The notes below the pieces were generated by a model that saw only the letters and a list, made by a program, of their open reading frames with translations, was not told the origin of the DNA and did no database searches. Shown one piece after another: positions 33,641-41,995 of a stretch of DNA of 64,000 nt. Within the stretch, counting starts at the first letter, position 1, and each line of letters starts with the position of its first letter. Source of the stretch: Pseudopedobacter saltans DSM 12145 (lineage in GTDB: Bacteria; Bacteroidota; Bacteroidia; Sphingobacteriales; Sphingobacteriaceae); assembly GCF_000190735.1 (NCBI RefSeq), contig NC_015177.1, forward strand, positions 3,534,001 through 3,598,000. The letters are read 5' to 3'. Both the position numbers and the translations under genes were made by a program.

Positions 33641-34690
33641 CTAGTTGCTAGCTTTCTTAAAGGCATTCCATCCCTGAGCTTTCAGTTCATGCGCATTACC
33701 AGATTTACTGATCAAATAATTTCCTGCTCCTGGTTCTGTAATATAACCGATAACGGAAATATCGACATCATGTTTTATCTTATCATAATCAGCCTGTTTA
33801 ATTGTAAATAGCAATTCATAATCTTCCCCGCCACTTAAAGCACAAACGGTTGGATCCAGACCAAATTCCCTTGCCATTTCTACAGTCTGTGGATCTAATG
33901 GAATTTTCTCTTCATAAACCTTGCAACCTTTATTTGATTGTTTGGTAATATGTAAGATTTCAGAAGCCAAACCATCGGAAACATCAATCATAGCTGTTGG
34001 CTTTATCTTAGATTTTTTTAAAAGATCGATAATATCTAAACGGGCTTCCGGCTTCAATTGTCTTTCTATAATATAATCTTTTCCCTCCAAATCAGGCTGT
34101 ATTTTCGGATTAGCTAAAAAAACCTGCTTTTCCCTTTCAAGCAATTGCAAACCTAAATAAGCACCGCCTAAATCGCCGGAAACACAAATTAAGTCGCCTT
34201 CTTCAGCGCCATTTCTGTAAACAATATCCTTTTCATCTGCATACCCAATACTTGTAATACTGATTACCAAACCTTGTTTTGAGGCGCAGGTATCGCCTCC
34301 AATCAAATCTATATTGTATTTTTTACAGGCCAAAAGCATTCCGGAATAGAGTTCCTCTACAGCCTCAATTGAAAATTTGCTGGAAAACCCAAAAGAAACA
34401 GTTACATGAGATGCCATTCCGTTCATCGCATAAATATCACTCAGATTAACCTGTATAGCTTTGTATCCTAAGTGTTTCAGAGGAGTAAAAGCCAAGTCAA
34501 AATGAACTCCCTCAAAAAGCATATCGGTAGATATTAAAGTTTTTTTTCCTTTAAAATCTAACACGGCAGCATCATCTCCGGCTCCCTTTATAGTTGTTTT
34601 ATGGTTAAGTTGGATGTTTTTGGTTAAATGATCTATCAAACCAAATTCTCCTAAATTACCTATTTCTGTTCGTTCTGTATTTTCAAACAT
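33641..34690 (-). CDS. thiL: Thiamine-monophosphate kinase
   Basis: A 349-residue ThiL that phosphorylates thiamine monophosphate to thiamine diphosphate. Family marks: GDDAAVL near residue 41, STDMLFEGVHFDL, HLGYKAIQVNLSDIYAMNG, GGDTCAS (about 127-133), DVSDGLASEI (about 232-241) and SGGEDYELLF. Length is normal. It lies 31 bases downstream of nadA on the same strand, so the two cofactor genes are probably co-transcribed. Confidence 0.95.
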   Translation of the reverse strand: MFENTERTEIGNLGEFGLIDHLTKNIQLNHKTTIKGAGDDAAVLDFKGKKTLISTDMLFEGVHFDLAFTPLKHLGYKAIQVNLSDIYAMNGMASHVTVSFGFSSKFSIEAVEELYSGMLLACKKYNIDLIGGDTCASKQGLVISITSIGYADEKDIVYRNGAEEGDLICVSGDLGGAYLGLQLLEREKQVFLANPKIQPDLEGKDYIIERQLKPEARLDIIDLLKKSKIKPTAMIDVSDGLASEILHITKQSNKGCKVYEEKIPLDPQTVEMAREFGLDPTVCALSGGEDYELLFTIKQADYDKIKHDVDISVIGYITEPGAGNYLISKSGNAHELKAQGWNAFKKASN

Positions 34691-34721
34691 TAGAAAGATT
34701 TATTAAATAAAACTTCAAAAC

Positions 34722-35714
34722 CTACAATCCCAACTTCGCTGAAATATCCAACATTCTTTCAATTGGTAATCTTGCTTTCTCTATTATTTCACGTGGAACA
34801 TCAACTTCTGGAAGTTCATTTTTCAAACATAAGTATAACTTTTCCAGCGTATTACGTTTCATATGAGGGCAATCGTTACAAGCGCATGAATTATTTGGCG
34901 GAGCCGGAATAAAAGTCTTTCCTGGATTTTCTTTCTCCATTTGATGAATAATCCCCGTTTCGGTTGCAACAATAAATTCAGTAGCAGAGTCCTTAATTGT
35001 ATAATTCAACAATCCGGTAGTAGAACCGATGTAATCTGCCATTTTTAAAATAGCGTCTTCACATTCAGGGTGAGCAATGAATTTTGCATTTGGATGGCGC
35101 TCTTTCAGTTTGGTAATCTTTTCCTGCGAAAAAATTTCATGTACCATGCAAGCTCCATTCCAAAGAACCATATCCCGGCCAGTTTTCTTCATCACGTAAG
35201 CACCTAAATTTCTATCAGGACCGAAAATAATCTTCTGATCTTTAGGTAAGCTTTCTACAATTTGGACCGCATTACTGGAAGTACAAACAATATCGCTTAA
35301 AGCTTTTAATTCTGCAGTGCAGTTTACATAGGTAATAACAAGATGGTCTGGATATTTCTCCTTAAATTTCCTGAATAAATGCGGAGGACAGCTGTCAGAT
35401 AAGGAACAGCCAGCTTTCACATCAGGTAAAAGTACTTTTTTATCGGGCGAAAGAATCTTAGCCGTTTCTGCCATAAAATGCACACCGGCAAAAACGATTA
35501 TATTAGCATCTGTTTTAGCAGCTTGTTGAGAAAGCCCTAAACTATCACCTATATAATCTGCTATATCCTGAATATCAGGGTCTTGATAATAATGAGCGAG
35601 AATAACAGCATTCTTCTCTTTTTTTAACTTTTCAATCTCCTCAAACAGATCTAAAGTTGGGTCTATATATTCGTCAACAAACCCTTTTAAATTAATTTCT
35701 TCAAGTGCATTCAT
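34722..35714 (-). CDS. nadA: Quinolinate synthase
   Basis: A 330-residue 4Fe-4S enzyme that condenses iminoaspartate with dihydroxyacetone phosphate to quinolinate, the NAD precursor. Likely cluster ligands are C103 ([10 protein letters not shown]), C189 (NGACMVHE) and a Cys of the [10 protein letters not shown] segment (277-284). HYYQ (41-44) and [10 protein letters not shown] are typical substrate-binding parts. It is divergent from nadB across a 449-base AT-rich gap. A parS-like 16-mer with one mismatch lies inside the gene near its 3' end. Confidence 0.96.
   Translation of the reverse strand: MNALEEINLKGFVDEYIDPTLDLFEEIEKLKKEKNAVILAHYYQDPDIQDIADYIGDSLGLSQQAAKTDANIIVFAGVHFMAETAKILSPDKKVLLPDVKAGCSLSDSCPPHLFRKFKEKYPDHLVITYVNCTAELKALSDIVCTSSNAVQIVESLPKDQKIIFGPDRNLGAYVMKKTGRDMVLWNGACMVHEIFSQEKITKLKERHPNAKFIAHPECEDAILKMADYIGSTTGLLNYTIKDSATEFIVATETGIIHQMEKENPGKTFIPAPPNNSCACNDCPHMKRNTLEKLYLCLKNELPEVDVPREIIEKARLPIERMLDISAKLGL
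34785..34800. other. parS-like site inside nadA
   Basis: On the minus strand the 16-mer is TGTTCCACGTGAAATA, one base different from the Bacillus-type parS consensus TGTTNCACGTGAAACA. It falls in codons for VPREI near the C-terminus of NadA, so it must satisfy both coding and any ParB binding. Confidence 0.6.
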
Positions 35715-36163
35715 CGTTTCAATTCCAAAGGTAGGAAATTTAAAAATTATCCGTTTTCAACTTTTCAATAACAAACAAAATTTAATATAAAAAAGACTTA
35801 TTGTTTATTGGTATGTTGATAAGGTGTAAATCTTTTTGTTTTTATTTTTTGAAAATAGACTTCTTTTGAATAATTAACAAGTTATTAACATTTATCTAGA
35901 TTTATAGTGCTGATTTTCAGAAAAATGAGAAAATCAAGGAAAAATCACTTTAGTTATTCTGTTTATTAATACCTAATTTCGAAATGTTGATATTGTAGTC
36001 GATTTGTTGGTAAAGCGCTTGAATAAATTTATTTGTTTCATCGAAAAAGGAGAGTAATTAACATATTCATGATTTTTTCATTTATTACTTACATGAAATT
36101 AACATGTTTTAGAGCTTTATCAACATATGTCTTTATACATCTTGAGATTTTTAATTTTTGCGA
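35715..36163. other. AT-rich nadA-nadB intergenic region, candidate chromosome origin
   Basis: 449 bases without a gene, strongly AT-rich, carrying the two divergent promoters. DnaA-box-like 9-mers with one mismatch to TTATCCACA are TGTTGATAA (35814-35822) and TTATCAACA (36117-36125). TGTGGATTA (36172-36180) and a perfect box on the minus strand, TGTGGATAA (36316-36324), follow inside nadB. ATTAACA occurs four times (from 35873, 35884, 36057, 36098). Three parS-type sites flank the region within about 6 kb and sampled strand composition changes here. This is circumstantial; no experiment supports it. Confidence 0.5.
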
Positions 36164-37753
36164 ATGAAAAATGTGGATTACTTAGTCATAGGTTCAGGCA
36201 TAGCTGGGCTTAGTTTTGCCCTTAAGGCTGCGAAACATGGTAAAGTTCTTATAGTTACGAAGTCAAATGAAGATGAGTCTAACACTAAGTATGCTCAGGG
36301 TGGTGTAGCTGTAGTTGTGGATAAAGTTGGGGATTCCTTTGAAAAACATATAAGAGATACATTAATTGCTGGCGACGGATTGTGCGATCCGCGGGCGGTA
36401 GAAATTGTAGTGAAGGAAGGACCGGATAGAATTAATGAAATTATTGAATACGGAACTAACTTTGATAAGGATAAATCGGGATTTTATGATTTAGCCAAAG
36501 AAGGTGGACATTCGGAACATCGGGTATTACATTATAAAGATATCACAGGTTATGAGATAGAGAGAGCTTTATTAGAAGAAGTTCATCAAAATCCTAATAT
36601 TGAACTACTTACGCATTATTTTGCAGTAGATTTAATTACTCAACATCATTTGGGTGAATTTGTTAATAGGAATTCAGATAATATTCAATGTTATGGAATC
36701 TACGCTTTGGATACCAATAGCGCTAAAGTAGAGAAGATTTTATCTAAAATTACCATATTGGCAGCCGGTGGAGCGGGGCATATTTATAGTTCGACTACGA
36801 ATCCCACCATCGCAACCGGCGACGGTATTGCTATGGCATATAGGGCAAAAGCTAAGATTAGAAACATGGAGTTTATGCAGTTTCATCCTACAGCTTTATA
36901 CAATCCTGGTGAGTATCCGTCATTTTTGATTTCTGAAGCTGTCCGTGGCTTTGGAGGCGTTTTAAAAAGGAAGAGCGGAGAAGAATTTATGTACGAGTAC
37001 GATGAAAGGGGTTCCCTTGCACCTCGGGATATTGTTGCCAGGGCTATAGATGCGGAGATGAAGAAATCTGGTGAGGATTTCGTTTACCTCGATGTCCGCG
37101 ATAGGAATAAGGCAGATATTTTAAATCATTTTCCAAATATTTATGCGAAGTGTTTGTCAATAGGTATAGATATGACCAAGGATATGATTCCGGTAACTCC
37201 TGCCTGTCATTATATGTGTGGGGGAATTATGGTTGACGAGCATGGAAGATCTTCTATAAAGGCTTTATACGCATGTGGAGAGGTATCTTCTACAGGATTA
37301 CACGGAGCAAACAGATTGGCTTCAAACTCCTTGCTTGAGGCTTTGGTATATTCGCACAGGGCGTATTTGGATTCAATCAGCAGATTATCGGAGTTTAGAA
37401 TTCCTGATAATGTACCGGATTGGAATGACAAGAATACTTCTTTGTCAAACGAGGATATTTTAGTAACACATAATATCCGTGAGATGCAGAAGATGATGAG
37501 CGATTATGTAGGAATAGTGAGATCTGACTTCAGATTGGAGCGAGCTCTAAGACGTTTGAGGCTCTTGTATGATGAGACTGAAGATTTTTATAAAAAAACT
37601 AGGCTGTCCGTAAAATTATGCGAATTGCGAAATTTGATTCAGGCCGCTTACATAGTTATCAAATCCGCTCAGGAAAGAAAAGAAAGTAGGGGATTGCATT
37701 ATACAACTGATTATCCTTATCATTCTGATATTTTAAAAGATACTATTTTGTAA
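36164..37753 (+). CDS. nadB: L-aspartate oxidase
   Basis: A 529-residue flavoenzyme that oxidises aspartate to iminoaspartate for NadA. FAD-binding GSGIAGLSFAL near the N-terminus, SNTKYAQGGVAVV, GGHSEHRVLHYKDITG, FMQFHPTAL, FLISEAVRGFGGVL and ASNSLLEALV are all family blocks. Start chosen at ATG 36164; a TTG two codons earlier overlaps the promoter-like TAATTTTTG and is less likely. It lies three bases upstream of a gamma-carbonic anhydrase gene, an operon. Sampled lines show a strong G excess over C on this strand. Confidence 0.96.
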   Translation: MKNVDYLVIGSGIAGLSFALKAAKHGKVLIVTKSNEDESNTKYAQGGVAVVVDKVGDSFEKHIRDTLIAGDGLCDPRAVEIVVKEGPDRINEIIEYGTNFDKDKSGFYDLAKEGGHSEHRVLHYKDITGYEIERALLEEVHQNPNIELLTHYFAVDLITQHHLGEFVNRNSDNIQCYGIYALDTNSAKVEKILSKITILAAGGAGHIYSSTTNPTIATGDGIAMAYRAKAKIRNMEFMQFHPTALYNPGEYPSFLISEAVRGFGGVLKRKSGEEFMYEYDERGSLAPRDIVARAIDAEMKKSGEDFVYLDVRDRNKADILNHFPNIYAKCLSIGIDMTKDMIPVTPACHYMCGGIMVDEHGRSSIKALYACGEVSSTGLHGANRLASNSLLEALVYSHRAYLDSISRLSEFRIPDNVPDWNDKNTSLSNEDILVTHNIREMQKMMSDYVGIVRSDFRLERALRRLRLLYDETEDFYKKTRLSVKLCELRNLIQAAYIVIKSAQERKESRGLHYTTDYPYHSDILKDTIL

Positions 37754-37756
37754 AAT

Positions 37757-38269
37757 ATGGAACCGTTAATATTACCTGTAAAGGGTATAATACCACAAAT
37801 AGAAGAGGATTGCTTTATTGCTCCAAATGCGACAATTGTAGGCGATGTTAAAATTGGTAAAGATTGTTCAGTTTGGTTTAATGCAGTCGTAAGAGGTGAT
37901 GTAAATAGTATTAGAATAGGAAATAAAACCAACATTCAGGATGGTGTTGTAATACATGCAACATATCAAAAGGCGTCTACAACTATTGGTAATAATGTAA
38001 ATATTGGGCATAATGCGCTAGTACATGGCTGCATACTGAAAGATAACGTTTTGGTGGGAATGGGAGCTATTGTAATGGATAATGCAATTGTAGAGGAGTA
38101 TGTGATAATAGGAGCGGGTTCGGTTGTTTTGGAAAATACAATATGTGAAAGTGGTTATTTATATGCTGGAACCCCCGCCAAAAAGATAAAGCCCCTTACT
38201 GAAGAACAGAAGGAGCTATTAAATCGTTTGCCAGACAATTATGTGTTATATTCCAGTTGGTTTCAATAA
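37757..38269 (+). CDS. Gamma-carbonic anhydrase family hexapeptide protein
   Basis: A 170-residue left-handed beta-helix protein of the YrdA/PaaY type. Hexapeptide repeats run about 10-140. Zinc-ligand candidates are seen in VVIHATYQ and NIGHNALVHGC, matching the three-His pattern of the family. The C-terminal helix (LTEEQKELLNRLP) is typical. It may be a carbonic anhydrase or a trimeric acyl-related protein; activity in this group varies. It follows nadB by three bases, and its stop adjoins that of the convergent Ig-like lipoprotein gene with no gap. Confidence 0.9.
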   Translation: MEPLILPVKGIIPQIEEDCFIAPNATIVGDVKIGKDCSVWFNAVVRGDVNSIRIGNKTNIQDGVVIHATYQKASTTIGNNVNIGHNALVHGCILKDNVLVGMGAIVMDNAIVEEYVIIGAGSVVLENTICESGYLYAGTPAKKIKPLTEEQKELLNRLPDNYVLYSSWFQ

Positions 38270-39901
38270 TTAATTGAAACTCGCTGGGATTGTTATTTTT
38301 TCTTCCCGATCCCAATTTGGACGGATAACTATTTCCTTATCATAAAACCATGAGTTTTCTGGTTGCTCTCTTCGCTTTACGTTTCCGGTGTCGAAAATCC
38401 CATTTTTGTTAGTGTCTTCTATTATTCTGATTAGGTATTTACTATTTGGCAACATATTGTACATTAACAACTGATCTTGGCTAAGAACACTTTCTTTAAT
38501 CAAACTGTATTTTTCGGTTAAAAGCTGTATAATGTATTGTTTGGTAGTATCTGATCTATTGATATTTAGGCTTAAATTTCCATAGTTTTCTACTTCATCA
38601 AGTTCGAAATTCGTTTTTAGTGCTTTATTTTTTGTTCCGTAAATATCTGTAATGGCATCATCTTGTATATCCAGATTGTAAATCTTTTTTAGTTTCCACG
38701 GATAGGTTATTCTAAACACTTTTTTATTTTTATCTATATTTTCTATTTGAAAATTAGGAAGTTGAGTAGAATCCTGTAACAATCTAATTTTATTTTTATC
38801 TACAGTTTCTATCGGTACGTTAAAAGTGAGCGTCAGTTGTGTATTTGGTACAATTTTGCCAGATACCAAATTGGTATTAAATAAAATGTTTCTAGTATAA
38901 GTATCTTTTTTATTGCGTTTTATGGTTAGAGTATCTAATATTTTATCGTTGTTATTGGTTACAACTTTAATACTGTCGAAACTCATATCCTTTACCCACA
39001 TAACTGTAGTATCCGCATTGTTAGAATATTCTATAATCGGATTCGTAATATTCGGCTCAATGATCTTAAAGTTTGGTTTTTCAATAGGCTTATTGTAGAT
39101 AATTGTAATTCTACCATCTTTTTCTATACGTCTATCTACGTTTCTAAATTCATCGGGATATTGTCTAAATAGCTTTATTTTTATTCCTGATGTATCCTTA
39201 TGAAGATTGATATCTTCCGTTACAAAACCAATGGATTCTTTGGGATTATTATAGATCCTATCACCTCCATTTTCCTCTTTCAAAGCGTATAGACGATACT
39301 TATTTTCCTTTAAATTCTTTAATCTGAAATTGCCGGAAGAGTCTGTTACGGTAAAGATGGATGCCCTTTTCTTACCAAAAAGTGTATCTCTTTCTACAGG
39401 TAAAACAAAGATTGTCGCATCAAGTAAAGGTTTGTTATCCAGATAATTGACTACTTGTCCGGCAATTTGTAAGGAGTCTATTTCATTTCCCGTTGAAAAA
39501 ACATAAGTATAATCTTTGAATTTATTTCCTTCGTTCACATCTGATATAGCCTTTCCAAAGTTTATGGTATAAGTTGTGTTTTTTTCTAAAGTATCTTTAA
39601 GCTCTATTTCCAAACTCTTTTTTTTCACTTTATAGAGCGGTGGTATTTCTTGAGTAGGAGAGATACTTATTTCCGTGAATTCATTGTTCAACTTAAAATA
39701 TTCGTCGAACTCTAAAGTGATTTTTTTAGAATTGAAATTCCTCGTATAGTTTTTCGGATTTTCATTTAAAAGAACCGGTGCTTCTGTATCTTTTGGTCCA
39801 CCTTCCGGTTGTTGAATGCTCGCACATCCAAAAAGTAGAAAAATAGCTAAAATTATAGCATTAAAATTTGTGTTTTTAGCTGGTTTTTGATTTAAGACCA
39901 T
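38270..39901 (-). CDS. Ig-like domain lipoprotein
   Basis: A 543-residue exported lipoprotein (lipobox Cys at residue 26 in LLFGCASI, followed by QQPEGGPKDTEAPV). The first domain (about 40-140) is a Big_5/SbsA-type Ig-like fold: APVLLNENPKNYTRNFNSKK, LEFDEYFKLNN, YTINFGKAISDVNEGN. A CarboxypepD_reg-like part (about 145-210) and further Ig-like strands follow. Proteins of this type are widespread in Bacteroidota but the function is unknown. It is transcribed towards gamma-carbonic anhydrase, away from mnmG, and may follow mnmG with a 131-base gap. Confidence 0.82.
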   Translation of the reverse strand: MVLNQKPAKNTNFNAIILAIFLLFGCASIQQPEGGPKDTEAPVLLNENPKNYTRNFNSKKITLEFDEYFKLNNEFTEISISPTQEIPPLYKVKKKSLEIELKDTLEKNTTYTINFGKAISDVNEGNKFKDYTYVFSTGNEIDSLQIAGQVVNYLDNKPLLDATIFVLPVERDTLFGKKRASIFTVTDSSGNFRLKNLKENKYRLYALKEENGGDRIYNNPKESIGFVTEDINLHKDTSGIKIKLFRQYPDEFRNVDRRIEKDGRITIIYNKPIEKPNFKIIEPNITNPIIEYSNNADTTVMWVKDMSFDSIKVVTNNNDKILDTLTIKRNKKDTYTRNILFNTNLVSGKIVPNTQLTLTFNVPIETVDKNKIRLLQDSTQLPNFQIENIDKNKKVFRITYPWKLKKIYNLDIQDDAITDIYGTKNKALKTNFELDEVENYGNLSLNINRSDTTKQYIIQLLTEKYSLIKESVLSQDQLLMYNMLPNSKYLIRIIEDTNKNGIFDTGNVKRREQPENSWFYDKEIVIRPNWDREEKITIPASFN

Positions 39902-40032
39902 TTTTAAGCGATTTAAGCTATTTTTTGTATTTTATGAATATTATGTTAAAAAAGTAAAAATAATTGATTTGAAACTATCTAGTGAAAATTACTTATTTTT
40001 ATTTTAAAACACTGATTATCAGATATTTATAT

Positions 40033-41895
40033 CTATTTAGACATATGTACCATTAAAATAGTGATATCAGATGGTTTAACTCCCGAAATTCTGGAAGCTT
40101 GACCTAACGTTCTCGGTTTTATTTTTATTAATTTTTCTCTTGATTCTTTTGATAAAGAAGTAAGTGTATTGTAATCGAAATTTGGATTAATTTCTTTATC
40201 TTCCATTTTCTTCATTTTTTCTACTATCTCTAATTCTTTATCAAAATAGCTTTCATATTTAATTTTTATCTCTGCTTGTTCAATTGTTTCATTGTCAAAC
40301 TGAGTTAGGTAAGTATCAAATGTGGATGACATAACTCTCAAATCTTTTACTTCTATTTGAGGACGAGTAAGCAGATTATATAATTTAGTTCCATGTGTAA
40401 TCGTCGAAGTATTAAGCTTCTCTAAGAATGGATTTGCTTCCGTAGTAGATAATTTAATTTCCTTTGCTTTTTCTATAATGGCATTCGCGTTTGAAATTTT
40501 ATCTTTTACTTTTTGTAATCTTTCTTCGCTAACTAATCCTAAATCGTATCCGATAGGAGATAGCCTTTCATCTGCATTGTCTTGTCTTAATAGTAACCTG
40601 TGCTCTGCCCTTGAAGTAAACATTCTATAAGGTTCTTCAGTTCCTTTGGTGACCAAATCGTCAATCAATACACCTATGTAGGATTCACTTCTTTTCAATA
40701 TTAACTCATGTTTATCATTAACTTTTTGATGAGCATTTACACCCGCTACAAAGCCTTGTGCAGCGGCTTCTTCATATCCAGTCGTTCCATTTATCTGGCC
40801 AGCAAAGAATAGATTTTTGATTAATAGTGTCTCTAATGTTAAATCTAATTGTTGCGGTGGAAAATAATCGTATTCAATGGCATACCCCGGTCTGTAAAGT
40901 TTAGCATTTTCAAAACCAGGTATAAGTCTTATTGCCTTAAATTGTACATCTTCAGGCAGGGAAGTAGAGAATCCGTTAACGTATATTTCTACGGTTTTTT
41001 CTCCCTCTGGCTCTACGAATATTTGGTGTCTCTCGCGTTCTGCAAAGCGGTTGATTTTATCCTCGATAGAAGGGCAATAGCGTGGACCTAAGCCTTTAAT
41101 TCTTCCAGTGAACATCGGAGATTTTTCAAAGCCCTCTTTCAAAGTTTCATGTACTTTGTCATTAGTATATGTTATCCAGCAACATCTTTGTTGGAGGGTA
41201 GTTTTTGTGTCTGTATAAGAAAATTTACCGCCATCTGTATCTCCCCATTGTTCTTCCATTACTGAATAATTTAATGATCTCCCGTCTACACGTGGGGGAG
41301 TACCCGTTTTCATTCGTCCGGCTTCAAAACCTAATTCTACAAGATGTTCGGTAATACCAGTAGCTGACTTTTCTCCGGTACGGCCTCCCCCCATCTGCTT
41401 CTCGCCTATATGAATGATTCCGTTTAGAAAGGTACCATTTGTTAATACAACTGATTCAGATTCTATTTTAACACCCAAAGAGGTCTGGACACCACAAACT
41501 TTATTATCTTTTATGATCAGCCGGTTTACCATATCCTGCCAGATGTCTAGATTTGGAGTCTGTTCCAAAGTCAATCGCCATTCTTCCGCAAACCTCATTC
41601 TGTCGTTTTGAGTTCTTGGAGACCACATAGCCGGTCCTTTGGATCTATTTAACATTCTGAATTGAATGGTGGATACATCTGCTATTATCCCAGACTTACC
41701 ACCCATCGCATCTATTTCTCTCAAGATTTGTCCTTTTGCTACACCACCCATGGCAGGATTACAGCTCATTTGAGCTATTGTTCCCATGTTCATGGTTATC
41801 AAGAGTGTTTTTGAACCTAAATTTGCTGCTGCTGTAGCTGCCTCGCATCCAGCGTGACCTCCTCCAACTACTATAACGTCGTATTTATTGAACAT
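40033..41895 (-). CDS. mnmG: tRNA U34 carboxymethylaminomethyl synthesis protein MnmG (GidA)
   Basis: A 620-residue FAD enzyme that, with MnmE, modifies uridine 34 of several tRNAs. [17 protein letters not shown] (11-27) binds [32 protein letters not shown] and [19 protein letters not shown] are strict family blocks; the C-terminal helical domain ends [16 protein letters not shown]. Length is normal. In many bacteria this gene lies next to the replication origin and par locus, which fits the parS-type palindromes directly upstream. Confidence 0.97.
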   Translation of the reverse strand: MFNKYDVIVVGGGHAGCEAATAAANLGSKTLLITMNMGTIAQMSCNPAMGGVAKGQILREIDAMGGKSGIIADVSTIQFRMLNRSKGPAMWSPRTQNDRMRFAEEWRLTLEQTPNLDIWQDMVNRLIIKDNKVCGVQTSLGVKIESESVVLTNGTFLNGIIHIGEKQMGGGRTGEKSATGITEHLVELGFEAGRMKTGTPPRVDGRSLNYSVMEEQWGDTDGGKFSYTDTKTTLQQRCCWITYTNDKVHETLKEGFEKSPMFTGRIKGLGPRYCPSIEDKINRFAERERHQIFVEPEGEKTVEIYVNGFSTSLPEDVQFKAIRLIPGFENAKLYRPGYAIEYDYFPPQQLDLTLETLLIKNLFFAGQINGTTGYEEAAAQGFVAGVNAHQKVNDKHELILKRSESYIGVLIDDLVTKGTEEPYRMFTSRAEHRLLLRQDNADERLSPIGYDLGLVSEERLQKVKDKISNANAIIEKAKEIKLSTTEANPFLEKLNTSTITHGTKLYNLLTRPQIEVKDLRVMSSTFDTYLTQFDNETIEQAEIKIKYESYFDKELEIVEKMKKMEDKEINPNFDYNTLTSLSKESREKLIKIKPRTLGQASRISGVKPSDITILMVHMSK

Positions 41896-41907
41896 TTTTA
41901 TTTGATA

Positions 41908-41923
41908 TGTTCCACGTGGAACA
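41908..41923. other. parS-type centromere site 1
   Basis: TGTTCCACGTGGAACA, a perfect 16-base palindrome (18 with flanking A and T) matching the bacterial parS consensus TGTTYCACGTGRAACA. It lies 13 bases upstream of the mnmG start codon, in the gap before the ABC-F gene. Confidence 0.85.
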
Positions 41924-41957
41924 TGTGCTTTATTGATTTGTTTATATAAAAGATGAA

Positions 41958-41995
41958 ATTAATTTAGATGTTTCACGTGGAACATCTAAATTAAT
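41958..41995. other. parS-type centromere site 2 inside a longer palindrome
   Basis: Core TGTTTCACGTGGAACA (41969-41984) matches TGTTYCACGTGRAACA. The symmetry extends to a 38-base palindrome (41958-41995) with only one mismatched pair. The core ends two bases before the ABC-F stop codon (41986-41988), so the dyad may also end transcription of that gene. Centre-to-centre distance to site 1 is 61 bases. Confidence 0.85.

Noticed and set aside
41284-41299. CACGTG core inside mnmG as another parS
   Set aside because: Flanking bases do not match; only the six-base core agrees with the consensus.
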